Part shown: one piece after another, positions 18,584 to 27,197 of the stretch
Layout of the letters: the number at the start of each line of letters is the position of its first letter
Numbering within the stretch: position 1 is the stretch's first letter
Assembly (NCBI GenBank): GCA_934667175.1
Contig: CAKULN010000010.1
Coordinates: forward strand, 1 to 64,000
Direction of reading: 5' to 3'
DNA: 64,000 nt
Source: an uncultured Bacteroidales bacterium
GTDB taxonomy: Bacteria; Bacteroidota; Bacteroidia; Bacteroidales; UBA932
The notes under the pieces: model-generated
Seen by the model: only the letters and a program-made list of their open reading frames with translations
Databases searched by the model: none
What the model was told of the DNA's origin: nothing
Program-made: the position numbers and the translations under genes

Positions 18584-20083
18584 ATGAAAAACGCTAGATT
18601 ATTGTGCGCCGCCGCGCTTGTGGCGTTGACAGCGCTTGCGTCCTGCAAAAAGGAGAATGAGGATCCTGTTATCGTACCTGATCCTGAACTGACATCCTTC
18701 AAGTTCGAAATTGCGAACAATCCGGAGGTAATCAGTTCTGACATCGAGGGGGTAATCTCCGGCGATGCCATCACGGTGTCAATGATGAAGGCCGCTGACA
18801 AGACCAGGCTTGTTGCCACATTCACGGCCAATGAAGGCAATGTGGTCAAGGTCGGTGATGCCGTTCAGATGAGCGGTGAGACTGCCAATGACTTCACGAA
18901 TCCGGTTGACTACATCGTCACCAACAGCGACGGCAGTAAGAGTGCGCTCTATTCCGTGTCGATTACGAGTGTGAACGGAAAACTGGAGCCGCTTGTGACA
19001 TATTCAGAGCATCCTGTGTATTCAGGTGCGGTTCTCCGCATCAATCCTGTTGACAAGGCTCCGTACATCGGATTCAAGGAAAGAGAGGTCACGGATTCCG
19101 AGTCGGCTTCCGCTGAGAAGATGACTGTTGTCAAGTATGCGGATGGCGCTTGGAGCACTGTCGGAAGTGCTGGATTCAGCAAGGAGGTAAGCTCCGATTA
19201 TTATGATTTTGACATCACTGATGCAGGATCTTTTTATGTAGCTTACGTAAATGCTGGGTCTTCAACCCAAAATGTTCAGGTAATGACCTTCGCTAACAAT
19301 AAATGGGAAGTCGTTGGTCAGGATGAGACCTCGGATGTCCAATCTCGGAATGTTACACTTTCTGCCATTTCCGACAAGAATATAGTTGTCCTTCAAACCA
19401 ATAATAATAGAAAACACGAATTGGGACGTTATACCTTGGTGGCATCTGTTTTTAATGGTAGTTGGACAAGTGGTGTTACCGCGCCGTTCGAAAAATCTCA
19501 ATGTGCATACATTGCCGGAGACAAAGCAGGTGACACGGCTTACTTCTTGGTTATACGCAAAAGTTTTGAAGGTGTAAATTATGGTCATGACGTGGTAGCC
19601 TATACGGATGGTAACTGGTCCTCTCTAAGGACTAATTATGTGAGGGGAGGCGCCACGCAGACAGGCATCTATTTTTATGATATCGTTGCCACGGAAGATG
19701 GCTCTGTTTACCTGCTAACAATTGACGATGCTTTGACGCAGGAAACCAAAAAAGGTAATATGATTGTTGAGAAATATTCTCCAAATTCGAAAGAATGGAC
19801 GACTATAGGAGGTGATCATTACGGTTACGTTGTGGCAGATTCGCATGATAGGGCTAAGATTGCCGTCGCTCCGGATGGGACACCTTATTTACTTTACTAT
19901 GATTACGTAAATAAGACTCTTAGACTTACTTGGGTTGATTCAGAGACAAAACAATGGGCTGATCCTATTGTCGTGACAACGGAGAAACTCTCAGACATCA
20001 ACATCGCCTTTGCTTCCTCAGGTGTAGGTTACATCGCTTTCACTGACGAGAACAATGCCGAGAAAGTGTTCATTTACAGATAG
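18584..20083 (+). CDS. Surface lipoprotein with DUF5018-like domain and beta-propeller
   Basis: 499 aa; lipobox TALASC (about Cys21). Residues 30-130 (TSFKFEIANNPEVISSDIEG, then a VSMMKAADKTRLVATF segment) look like a DUF5018-type domain. From about 140 onward there are repeated blade-like segments ending in short aromatic strands (YADGAWSTVGSA, FANNKWEVVGQ, VFNGSWTSGV, YTDGNWSSLR, SPNSKEWTTIGG), which suggests a propeller. It is probably a substrate-binding or structural partner of the SusC/D pair. DNA from ~19195 to ~19975 is distinctly AT-richer than both ends, suggesting replacement of the propeller region. Confidence 0.65.
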   Translation: MKNARLLCAAALVALTALASCKKENEDPVIVPDPELTSFKFEIANNPEVISSDIEGVISGDAITVSMMKAADKTRLVATFTANEGNVVKVGDAVQMSGETANDFTNPVDYIVTNSDGSKSALYSVSITSVNGKLEPLVTYSEHPVYSGAVLRINPVDKAPYIGFKEREVTDSESASAEKMTVVKYADGAWSTVGSAGFSKEVSSDYYDFDITDAGSFYVAYVNAGSSTQNVQVMTFANNKWEVVGQDETSDVQSRNVTLSAISDKNIVVLQTNNNRKHELGRYTLVASVFNGSWTSGVTAPFEKSQCAYIAGDKAGDTAYFLVIRKSFEGVNYGHDVVAYTDGNWSSLRTNYVRGGATQTGIYFYDIVATEDGSVYLLTIDDALTQETKKGNMIVEKYSPNSKEWTTIGGDHYGYVVADSHDRAKIAVAPDGTPYLLYYDYVNKTLRLTWVDSETKQWADPIVVTTEKLSDINIAFASSGVGYIAFTDENNAEKVFIYR

Positions 20084-21311
20084 TCTCTGTACGTTTTTGA
20101 TGGTGGCGCTGTTCCTCGGGGCGGCGCCATCTTCATATTCACGTCCCCTTAGGGTCGCTTTCGTTGGTGATCCGCAGGCGGACGGGATGAGGCAGCTTGA
20201 ATATTGCCGTAAAACCGTCTACAAGGACCTTCGTGAGAGGAAAGACCTTGACCTGGTGATAGTTCTGGGAGACTTGGTGAACAATCAGGTCGAGCTTCTG
20301 GAACCGACCAAAGCCAGCCTTGATTCCCTGCCTTGTCCATGGTTCTGCGTGCCTGGCAACCATGACCGGGATGTCTATCCTGTGGTTGACGGCCGGAAGC
20401 GGCCCCGTGACATCAGCACCTACCGCAAGGTCATCGGCTACGAGGACACCACCTTTGTCAAGCGTGGCGTCCGTTTCATCTTGATGAACGATGTGCGGCT
20501 CGGGGGCAAGGAATATGAAGGCGGCTTCCGGGATTCGCAGAAGGTCTGGCTTGACTCTGTTCTTCGCGCCACACCAAAGAATATGCTCGCGGTGCTTTCC
20601 GCGCATATTCCTTTCACCCAGTTCACCGCCAAGGACTCTCTGTCCGCCATCCTGTCTGTCCATCCCAATCTCCTTCTGACGAGCGGACACACGCATAGGG
20701 TCGGAAGAGATATCATTAAAATCCGACCTGATGAATATTCCTGTGCCCTCCCTGCCGATGCGCCCGATGGCGAGGCCGTGGAAATTCCCGAGGTTCAGGC
20801 CGGCGCGACCTGCGGGACATTCTGGCTCGGTGTCAAGGGCGAGGATGGATTCCCGGACGCCACGATGATCTGCGGAGCTCCGAGAGGTTACTTTGTGGCG
20901 GATTTCAAACGGAACGGGAAATATTCATTGGCCTACAAGAAAGTCTTGGGACAAGATGTCGCTTCCGCTTGGATTTCGGGCGATTCTTCGCTGGTAATCA
21001 ACGTGTTCGGCGGCGCACCGGACGGCCGTGTCTCGGTCAGGATTCCCGGGCGGAAAGGATGGCTGTCCGCCACCCGTGAGGAAAGGCCGGCTCCGGAGGC
21101 CCTTGCGGTCATAGAGAGGAACAAGTCTATTCCACGGAAAATCGGCAAGGTCCGGAATCATGAATATCTTCCGATGAGGAAGGTCAACTCTCCTCATGTC
21201 TGGTCCGCGACTCTTGACACTGATGTTTCCAAAGCCGGCACTGTAAAGATCCGCTACCGTGACCCCGTGATGAAATTCACTGTCAGGACTGATCTGAAAC
21301 GTTGTCCGTAG
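20055..21311 (+). CDS. Secreted calcineurin-like phosphoesterase
   Basis: 418 aa with a signal peptide (cleavage after ~29). Metallophosphatase motifs appear in order: FVGDPQ (about 36), VLGDLVNNQ (about 72), GNHDRD (about 98), SAHIPF (about 184) and SGHTHRVGRD (about 214). The C-terminal part matches the CalcineurinC-type extension of Bacteroidetes enzymes. The gene overlaps the end of the preceding lipoprotein gene by 29 bp, so it belongs to the SusC/D operon; a substrate phosphodiester or phosphomonoester is likely but not identifiable. Confidence 0.8.
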   Translation: MPRKCSFTDSLCTFLMVALFLGAAPSSYSRPLRVAFVGDPQADGMRQLEYCRKTVYKDLRERKDLDLVIVLGDLVNNQVELLEPTKASLDSLPCPWFCVPGNHDRDVYPVVDGRKRPRDISTYRKVIGYEDTTFVKRGVRFILMNDVRLGGKEYEGGFRDSQKVWLDSVLRATPKNMLAVLSAHIPFTQFTAKDSLSAILSVHPNLLLTSGHTHRVGRDIIKIRPDEYSCALPADAPDGEAVEIPEVQAGATCGTFWLGVKGEDGFPDATMICGAPRGYFVADFKRNGKYSLAYKKVLGQDVASAWISGDSSLVINVFGGAPDGRVSVRIPGRKGWLSATREERPAPEALAVIERNKSIPRKIGKVRNHEYLPMRKVNSPHVWSATLDTDVSKAGTVKIRYRDPVMKFTVRTDLKRCP

Positions 21312-21331
21312 GCTAATTCATTAAAAATGCT

Positions 21332-21339
21332 TATTTTTG
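21332..21339 (+). promoter_or_regulatory. -7 element TATTTTTG for RHH gene
   Basis: It matches TAnnTTTG about 84 bp before the TTG start of the downstream small gene. No good -33 box is visible. Confidence 0.4.
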
Positions 21340-21422
21340 CAACCGGGAAAGTTGTTTGCGTTACTTCCGATGTGGCGACCACTTCTTTCTCGGGTTTGTA
21401 TATTGTCTAAAGAAAGACGGTT

Positions 21423-21656
21423 TTGGCAAGGAAAAAGCAAAGTTCTTCGGCTCCTGATCCGGATTACCTCAAGAAGCGCAGAGCCTCGCTCCGGCGCACG
21501 CACAGACAGGTCATCTACTTGAACGACAAAGAATTGGCTGTTGTTCAGGAATATTGTTCCCGTTTCGGTATCAAAGAGCGCTCCACCCTTTTCCGCGAAG
21601 CCGCCATGGCCAGAATCCTAGCGCAGCTTGATGACAGTCACCCGACCCTTTTTTAG
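21423..21656 (+). CDS. Small ribbon-helix-helix-like protein
   Basis: 77 aa from a TTG start (no better start exists). A basic N-terminus is followed by a strand (RQVIYLNDKELAVVQEYCSR) and two helices (IKERSTLFREAAMARILAQL), the layout of an RHH/Arc-MetJ DNA-binding protein. The ending HPTLF is typical of a conserved Bacteroidales family of this size that I recognise but cannot name. It is probably a small transcriptional regulator of unknown target. Confidence 0.6.
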   Translation: MARKKQSSSAPDPDYLKKRRASLRRTHRQVIYLNDKELAVVQEYCSRFGIKERSTLFREAAMARILAQLDDSHPTLF

Positions 21657-21718
21657 GAAGCCCTTTTGATTTGTTTGAAATGTTCTCTTAGAGGTGAGGA
21701 TCAAACAGCTTCTAAGAG
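21655..21718. repeat. Intergenic repeat family 2, copy a
   Basis: It starts AGGAAGC..TTTTGATTTG and continues TTTGAAATGTTCT, then GAGGTGA and an inverted TCAAACAGCTTCT. It is partly self-complementary and lies between the convergent ends of the RHH gene and the MATE gene. Related copies lie at 24770-24811 (inverted) and 34711-34783. Confidence 0.6.
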
Positions 21719-23067
21719 GACGTTCTACGCGACTCTTTATGGAACGTGATGAGCCAGGCGGTCATGACCATGACGCCGGTGATGGTCCATGAGACGGGGT
21801 AGACGAACATCAAGGCGTGGAATCCTTCCCAGACAGGACAGACGGTGTACACCCAGATTATCCTTAGGACACATGTGCCGAAAACTGTCAGCAGTGTCGG
21901 CATCATGGACCGCCCCATGCCCCGCAGGGCTGATCCAGGGATCTCATACAGGCAAGCTATTCCTTGGAGCACCAGTGCCGTGTGCATCCTGATTGTGCCG
22001 AATTCCTTCACAGCGTCCGAGTCCGTGAACAGGCTGAGGAAGAAGTCTGACCATCCGGCGAAGATCCAGTTGAGCGTGACGCAGGACAACACACCCAATC
22101 CCATGCAGATCAGGAACACCCTTTTGACTCTGTCCATATTCCCGGCTCCGTAGTTCTGTCCCACGAAGCTGATTGCCGCCCCGTTGAACGCGGCGATGAC
22201 AAAGTAGCAGTATTGTTCGAAGTTCAGCGCGGCCGCCGAGCCTGCGACCGCGTTGAATCCGTAGCCGTTGATGCTGGCTTGGATGATCACGTTGGAGATT
22301 GAGAAAACCACTCCCTGCAGGCCGGCCGGAATGCCGATCTCAAGCATGTGCGAGAGCTCGTCCCTTTGGACACGCATTTTGTCAGGATGCAGTCTGTAAG
22401 GATCCTCTTCCCGCAGCAGGATTCTGACAACCATCACGGCGCTGAACAGGTTGGATATTCCTGTCGCTATCGCCACCCCTTCCACTCCCATGTGGAAGAC
22501 AATGACAAACACCAGGTTAAGGACAGTGTTGATGATGCCGGCCGCGATCAGGATGTAGAGCGGACGCCTTGTGTCTCCGAGGCTTCGGAGTATCGCCGAC
22601 CCGAAATTGAAGATCATGATGAACGGCATTCCCAGGAAATATATTCGTAAATAGGAAGCTGCCATCCTCGTGACTTCCACCGGAGTCCCCATCATCCTGT
22701 GCACAGGTCCTGCCACCGATGTCCCAAGAATCATCAGGAATATTCCGCTGAACAGCGCCACGACCGCCGATGTGCTCACCGCGCTGCGGATCTTCTCCCT
22801 GTCATTCTGCCCGATGTGGTTTGAGATGATGGCGTTGGCTCCCATCGAGATTCCCACGAACAGATTGACCAGCAGATTGATGACGGGGGCGTTGCTCCCC
22901 ACAGCCGCCAGTGCCTCACTGCTTGCGAACCGTCCCACCACCGCCACATCCACCGAGTTGAACAGTTGCTGAAGGACACTGCTTGCCGCCAACGGCAGTG
23001 CGAATAAAAGAATCTTCATGAACAAAGGTCCATGAAGCATGTCGATCTCGTTATGTTTAGATGCCAT
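21712..23067 (-). CDS. MATE family efflux transporter
   Basis: 451 aa, about twelve hydrophobic segments. LFALPLAASSVLQQLFNSVD and VAVVGRFASSEALAAVGSNAP near the N-terminus are the usual first-helix and loop motifs of MATE exporters, repeated in the second half (GIPAGLQGVVFSISNVIIQA). It exports cationic or organic compounds in exchange for Na+ or H+. The substrate is unknown. It is a single gene, with a repeat cluster upstream. Confidence 0.9.
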   Translation of the reverse strand: MASKHNEIDMLHGPLFMKILLFALPLAASSVLQQLFNSVDVAVVGRFASSEALAAVGSNAPVINLLVNLFVGISMGANAIISNHIGQNDREKIRSAVSTSAVVALFSGIFLMILGTSVAGPVHRMMGTPVEVTRMAASYLRIYFLGMPFIMIFNFGSAILRSLGDTRRPLYILIAAGIINTVLNLVFVIVFHMGVEGVAIATGISNLFSAVMVVRILLREEDPYRLHPDKMRVQRDELSHMLEIGIPAGLQGVVFSISNVIIQASINGYGFNAVAGSAAALNFEQYCYFVIAAFNGAAISFVGQNYGAGNMDRVKRVFLICMGLGVLSCVTLNWIFAGWSDFFLSLFTDSDAVKEFGTIRMHTALVLQGIACLYEIPGSALRGMGRSMMPTLLTVFGTCVLRIIWVYTVCPVWEGFHALMFVYPVSWTITGVMVMTAWLITFHKESRRTSS

Positions 23068-23235
23068 AATATATTCCCCTCATAACCAAAGCCGAAAACC
23101 CCTCCGACCCATCTCTCGAATCCCTCCGGCCATCCCGGAAAGCACTCCTCCTGCAAAAATCATGTAAAACCGTCTCCCTCCAACGATGATTTCGTACGGG
23201 ATTCAGCCCTGTGGTGTACCAATCGCCCTATACTT

Positions 23236-23453
23236 CGGTCGCTGAACCATCCCCGGTCGCTGAGCCAGTCGAAGCGCCCGAGCCTTCCGGTCGCTGAGCC
23301 TGCCGAAGCGCCGTCCTTATGGTCGCTGAGCCTGCCGAAGCGCCGTCCTTATGGTTCGGCAAGCTCACCAACCGTGGTTCGGCAAGCTCACCAACCGGAC
23401 GTTGCTGGTCACTTACCCTTCTCTTCCGGTCGCTGAGCTTGTCGAAGCGCCCG
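23236..23453. repeat. Palindromic core-repeat cluster R2
   Basis: Several GGTCGC-armed copies, two GGTT/AACC-armed copies and a last GGTCGCTGAGCTTGTCGAAGC copy lie here. The cluster overlaps the 3' end of the EamA gene and supplies its last ~14 codons. The stretch 23068-23235 between it and the MATE start holds nothing I recognise. Confidence 0.9.
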
Positions 23454-24621
23454 AGCCTTTCCCTTTGCTGAGGATGATCGTGATCACGGCGGCGAGGATC
23501 AGGGCGATGCCTGTGACGAGGTTGACGGTGAGGGCCTCGTGGAAGACGGTCAGGCCGATCACTACCGCAGTCAGGGGCTCAAGGGCCCCCATGATGGCGG
23601 TCGGTGTGGAGCCGATGATGCGCACTGCGATGCCCATCGAGACAAGCGAGAAGACTGTCGGGACGATTGCGAGCATCAATGAATATCCCCACTCCCGTCC
23701 TGTGACAAGAGGCATGATGTGACGTTCCGGCGATGTGAGCGAGAACAGAACCATCGACACGGCGCAGACAATCAGTACGTAGAGGCTCAGCTTCATGGCT
23801 GACATGTCGAGTCTGTGGATTGTGACCCTGTGTGGCAGGTACTTGGCGAATCTGTTGTGGCTGGCCTTCAGGTCGGACTCCGGTGCGGAAGCACGGTTGG
23901 CGACAATGATGTAGAGGGCGTAGCTGAGAGCCGAGACCATCACGAGCAGCACTCCCACGGTGCTGAGGACGGTCTCTCCGTCACCTTTATATAGTAGGAG
24001 GACTCCGACCAGAGACAGGGCGATGGCCGCCGCCGTGGCTTTTGTGATCTTCTCTCCGTAGAGCATGGCCATCAGGACGGCTGTCATCACCGGGTAGACA
24101 AAGAGGAGGGAACAGGCCACTCCGCTGTCCATGTAGAGGAAACTACAGTACAACGTAAGGGATGAGATTACGAAGAGAAGCCCGAGTGCTGCCAGAGTCG
24201 AAAGCTCGCCGCGGCTGACCTTGAAAGTCTCAATGTTGTCAGTCACTTCCGCAGGCTTGCAGTCGGTCACTTCGGCAGGCTCAGTGACCGACGTTTTCCC
24301 GGTCGCTGAGCCATCCCCGGTCGCTGAGCTTGTCGAAGCGACCGGGCCTGCCGAAGCGCCTGGGCCTGCCGAAGCGCCTGAGCTTGTGGTTCGACATGGC
24401 TCACCAACCATCGAAGCACCTTTCCTGTGCATCAGAATCTTCCCCGCCATGATCCCGGCGATGGCCAATGCCGCAAGCCCGTACCTGTAGAACAGCACCG
24501 ACTCCACATTCAACCCCTCCTCGTAAAGGTACTTCGCCCCGAGAGGGTTCACTCCGTAACTGACAGCGGCCAAGATCCCGAAAAAGAAACCTTTAGCCTT
24601 GCTTTCCCTTGCTCTGATCAT
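23413..24621 (-). CDS. EamA/DMT family transporter interrupted in frame by repeat DNA
   Basis: 402 aa, against about 300 for the family. The ten-helix DMT pattern is complete: FFFGILAAVSYGVNPLGAKY is helix 1, and the second EamA unit runs from about residue 215. Between helix 2 and helix 3 (about residues 68-132) lies a hydrophilic insert encoded by palindromic repeats (GEPCRTTSSGASAGPGASAG and VTEPAEVTDCKPAEVTDN). The C-terminal tail GASTSSATGREG also derives from a repeat. The insert falls in a loop, so the transporter may still work. The substrate is unknown. Confidence 0.85.
   Translation of the reverse strand: MIRARESKAKGFFFGILAAVSYGVNPLGAKYLYEEGLNVESVLFYRYGLAALAIAGIMAGKILMHRKGASMVGEPCRTTSSGASAGPGASAGPVASTSSATGDGSATGKTSVTEPAEVTDCKPAEVTDNIETFKVSRGELSTLAALGLLFVISSLTLYCSFLYMDSGVACSLLFVYPVMTAVLMAMLYGEKITKATAAAIALSLVGVLLLYKGDGETVLSTVGVLLVMVSALSYALYIIVANRASAPESDLKASHNRFAKYLPHRVTIHRLDMSAMKLSLYVLIVCAVSMVLFSLTSPERHIMPLVTGREWGYSLMLAIVPTVFSLVSMGIAVRIIGSTPTAIMGALEPLTAVVIGLTVFHEALTVNLVTGIALILAAVITIILSKGKGSGASTSSATGREG
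24238..24415. repeat. Palindromic repeats inside EamA gene (R3)
   Basis: A GGTCAC-armed copy, GGTCGC-armed copies, two partial GCCTGCCGAAGCGCC units and one GGTT/AACC-armed copy stand in tandem. Read on the minus strand they stay open and encode the inserted loop of the transporter. Confidence 0.9.
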
Positions 24622-24643
24622 ACTCCTTTGCCAAAAATCGGCT

Positions 24644-24651
24644 GCAAAGAT
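24644..24651 (-). promoter_or_regulatory. -7 element TATCTTTG for EamA gene
   Basis: It is a perfect TAnnTTTG on the minus strand, 23 bp before the ATG; this supports the chosen start at 24621. Confidence 0.6.
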
Positions 24652-24682
24652 AGCATTTTTCCCTTTCCGTTGTGCCTGCCTC

Positions 24683-24707
24683 GGTCACTTCGACAAACTC
24701 AGTGACC
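24683..24707. repeat. Single palindromic core repeat, GGTCAC arms
   Basis: This is an isolated intact copy: GGTCACT arm, TCGACAAACTCA core, AGTGACC arm. It lies between the divergent EamA and YitT genes. Confidence 0.85.
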
Positions 24708-24769
24708 GAAGCCATCCGGCTGGTGAGCTTGGGCTGGCAATTAGTAAGCGGCAAAAAAATGAAGATTTT

Positions 24770-24811
24770 TTCACCTCAAAGAACATTTCAAATAAATCAA
24801 AACAGCTTCTT
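24770..24811 (-). repeat. Intergenic repeat family 2, copy b
   Basis: On the minus strand it reads AGAAGCTGTTTTGATTT, then TTTGAAATGTTCT and GAGGTGA, nearly the same order of words as copy a at 21655. It lies in the region upstream of the YitT gene. Confidence 0.6.
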
Positions 24812-24867
24812 ATTTTTTTTGACGGTTACCAACGTCAAAATAGGGAAACAAATATGGAAAATAATCC

Positions 24868-24875
24868 TAACTTTG
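24868..24875 (+). promoter_or_regulatory. -7 element TAACTTTG for yitT-like gene
   Basis: It is a perfect TAnnTTTG followed by GC-rich bases; transcription would start near 24880, which favours ATG 24902 over the in-frame ATG 24854 upstream. No -33 TTTG was seen at 19-21 bp. Confidence 0.5.
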
Positions 24876-24901
24876 CGCCCGGTTTTTGGTATGACACTAA
24901 A

Positions 24902-25834
24902 ATGAACGAAAAGATTCAAAAAGTCGCCGGACTGGTCACGACCGGCAAATTCTGGAAAGAAGTCGTGATCATGACCCTGGGCATGCTTGTGGCCGCGGCG
25001 GCGGTCTATTATTTCCTTGTGCCGAGCAAACTGATCATCGGAACCATCTCTGGCCTGTCCATTGTCCTTTCGGGAATATGCGAGGCTTTCTTCGGCATCC
25101 AGATCAAGGTGTCGTTGTTTGTTGTCATCATCAATGCCATACTCTTGGTCCTGGCGTGGTTGCTGATAGGAGAGGAGTTCGGCGCCAAGACCGTTTACAC
25201 GGCGATGATTCTCGGACCTCTGATGGATTTCTGGGCTTGGGTCATGCCATACGAAAGCCTTATGGAGCCTGGCACGACATCAGTCATGGGCGACATCTGG
25301 TTCGACCTCTGCTGCTTTGTTCTTCTGCTGAGTGTATCGCAGGCTATCCTGTTCAACATCAACGCATCCACGGGCGGACTTGACATCCTTGCGAAAATCG
25401 TCAACAAGTACCTCCACTTCGACATCGGCGCCTCAGTCTCGGTGGCCGGAGCGGTGATCTGCTGCACCGCTTTCGCCATCAATCCGTTCAAGATGGTGAT
25501 CATCGGCCTTATCGGCACGTGGATCAACGGTCTTGTCGTGGACTACTTCACCGCCAGTCTGAACAAGCGCAAAAGGGTCTGCATTATCTCCGCGGACCAC
25601 GACAAGATCCGTCGTTTCATCATCGACAAATTGGGGCGTGGTTGCAGCCTTTATGAAGTGATGGGAGGCTACACAGGGGAGAAGAGCATAGAAATCCAGT
25701 CTCTTCTTACACAAGAGGAATTCTCTAATCTGATGGAGTTTCTCAAGCGCGAAGGCATCAAGTCCTTTGTCACGGCCGGCAACGTCAGCGAGGTCTATGG
25801 CCTTTGGCTGAAGCACAAGAAATTCCACTTTTAG
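24902..25834 (+). CDS. YitT family membrane protein (DUF161/DUF2179)
   Basis: 310 aa from ATG 24902 (start chosen because a -7 element lies between it and the earlier ATG 24854). Five to six membrane helices run from FWKEVVIMTLGMLVAAAAVY to about residue 210, with the family motif NASTGGLDILAKIV. A soluble C-terminal DUF2179 domain follows (CIISADHDKIRRFIIDKLGRG). YitT proteins are widespread membrane proteins of unclear function, suspected transporters with a ligand-sensing tail. A good terminator hairpin follows. Confidence 0.88.
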   Translation: MNEKIQKVAGLVTTGKFWKEVVIMTLGMLVAAAAVYYFLVPSKLIIGTISGLSIVLSGICEAFFGIQIKVSLFVVIINAILLVLAWLLIGEEFGAKTVYTAMILGPLMDFWAWVMPYESLMEPGTTSVMGDIWFDLCCFVLLLSVSQAILFNINASTGGLDILAKIVNKYLHFDIGASVSVAGAVICCTAFAINPFKMVIIGLIGTWINGLVVDYFTASLNKRKRVCIISADHDKIRRFIIDKLGRGCSLYEVMGGYTGEKSIEIQSLLTQEEFSNLMEFLKREGIKSFVTAGNVSEVYGLWLKHKKFHF

Positions 25835-25881
25835 AAGCATCGATACAGGATTTTTCTGGTCAAAAACAAATTCTTGGGCCG

Positions 25882-25908
25882 AATCGGCTTTCCTGGGCCG
25901 ATTTTTTT
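25882..25908 (+). terminator. Rho-independent terminator after yitT-like gene
   Basis: It has a seven-base stem AATCGGC/GCCGATT, a nine-base loop (25889-25897 side) and a run of T to 25908. It sits 48 bp after the stop and just before the next promoter. Confidence 0.75.
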
Positions 25909-25911
25909 GCC

Positions 25912-25919
25912 TATATTTG
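25912..25919 (+). promoter_or_regulatory. -7 element TATATTTG for unknown gene at 25945
   Basis: It is a perfect TAnnTTTG 26 bp before ATG 25945, directly after the terminator; it fixes that ATG as the likely start. Confidence 0.55.
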
Positions 25920-25944
25920 TTTTTTAGTTTTAAAATCGTTTGCT

Positions 25945-26418
25945 ATGGCGGAGACCGAGACTGTATACCCTTTGGATCCGGAGAAGGTGTATTTTTCGAT
26001 GGATGAACTGACCCTCGACACTGACGAAGGTCCCAAGACATTGCGGGTCGGCTCGTGGCTGAACTACGATCCTGTCAGAATCCACAGGATGATCATCCGT
26101 GAGAAGACACTGCAGGTGGATCAGTTCGAGGTCTATAACCCGCTTATGAGCAAGTTGCGCCGGGCCGATCAGCAGTACTACAAGCAGTTCATGGGGCTTG
26201 CTCTGACAATCGATTTCCCGGGCTACTCATCCGAGATCCTGGCGAGAATCCCTTTTGAGAACGACCCCATCGGCTTCTACAAATGGTGGCGCAAGGGGAA
26301 GCACGAGGACAAGGTCTATCTCTCCAAGGCCAACCAGTTCAAGTTGTTCCAAAAAGTAGCCTTGATGGAGCCAAAGATAATGCTCAAAAAAGATCTCGAC
26401 TTCCTGAAATCTTTCTGA
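25945..26418 (+). CDS. Hypothetical protein
   Basis: 157 aa. An in-frame ATG at 25804 exists, but it would run through the upstream terminator and promoter, so ATG 25945 is chosen. I do not recognise the family. The protein is soluble, rich in charged and aromatic residues (LTLDTDEGPKTLRVGSWLNY, FYKWWRKGKHEDKVYLSKAN) and has no signal peptide or membrane helix. It is followed after 23 bp by a BspA-like gene, with which it is probably co-transcribed. Confidence 0.65.
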   Translation: MAETETVYPLDPEKVYFSMDELTLDTDEGPKTLRVGSWLNYDPVRIHRMIIREKTLQVDQFEVYNPLMSKLRRADQQYYKQFMGLALTIDFPGYSSEILARIPFENDPIGFYKWWRKGKHEDKVYLSKANQFKLFQKVALMEPKIMLKKDLDFLKSF

Positions 26419-26441
26419 CAGAAGGAAAAATCATTTTTAAT

Positions 26442-27137
26442 ATGCAAGACTGGCTACAGGCTCTCAGACTTGACACGTCGGCCGTTGAAAAGGACCGCGC
26501 CTGTGATGTCTGGGACAATGACAATTGCTGCAATTACTCCGCCGACGGAACGAAGCTGCTCGACGCCGAGAATTATCCAAGCGAGGTACACGTCAAGGAC
26601 GGCACGAAAGTCATCTGCGACGGAGCTTTCGCCTTTCAGCCCTACATGGCTGAGGACAGGAAGATCGGCGAGGATATTCCCGAAGAGGAAAGGGCTTCGT
26701 TTCTGGACAGGATATTCCTCCCTCAAAGCGTCACGCACATAGGCCGCGAGGCTTTCCGCGAGTGCGGTTGGCTGAAAAGCATCCGTTTGCCTAAGGATTT
26801 GATATTCATTGGTGACGGCGCTTTCTTTGGCTGTTGGGAACTTCGCTCGATAAGTTGTCCTGCCGGATTGGTCGCCATCGGGGACGGGGCTTTCGAGGAG
26901 TGCTTCTCTCTGGACAAGGTGAGATTAAACAAAGGGCTTAAGGCTATCGGCGCCGGGGCGTTTCTGGCCTGTGAGTCCTTGGAGGAGATCGTCCTTCCGG
27001 CCGGTCTGGAGTTCATCGGGGATGACGCATTCTACGGAGCGTCCTTGAAAAAGATTTTTGTCCCGAAAAGTGCCAGAAGCCGCCTGAGTGAACTCCTTCC
27101 TGAAAACCTGCACAAGAAAATCCGCGTCATTCATTGA
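26442..27137 (+). CDS. BspA-type leucine-rich repeat protein
   Basis: 231 aa. Start taken at ATG 26442, after the previous stop; a longer frame would overlap the upstream gene. Residues ~90-215 carry five to six LRR_5 (TpLRR) units of the form IGDGAFFGCWELRSISCPAG and IGAGAFLACESLEEIVLPAG. Unlike secreted BspA adhesins it has no signal peptide, so it may act in the cytoplasm or be a fragment of a domain family. The partner is unknown. Confidence 0.8.
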   Translation: MQDWLQALRLDTSAVEKDRACDVWDNDNCCNYSADGTKLLDAENYPSEVHVKDGTKVICDGAFAFQPYMAEDRKIGEDIPEEERASFLDRIFLPQSVTHIGREAFRECGWLKSIRLPKDLIFIGDGAFFGCWELRSISCPAGLVAIGDGAFEECFSLDKVRLNKGLKAIGAGAFLACESLEEIVLPAGLEFIGDDAFYGASLKKIFVPKSARSRLSELLPENLHKKIRVIH

Positions 27138-27165
27138 CGGTATTTTCAAATTGAAAGTTTTTGAC

Positions 27166-27173
27166 TACATTTG
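27166..27173 (+). promoter_or_regulatory. -7 element TACATTTG for FGE-domain lipoprotein gene
   Basis: It is a perfect TAnnTTTG, 25 bp before ATG 27198. An ATTG about 13 bp upstream is too close to be a standard -33 box. Confidence 0.5.
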
Positions 27174-27197
27174 GAATCGTAATTTTTAAGAATATTC

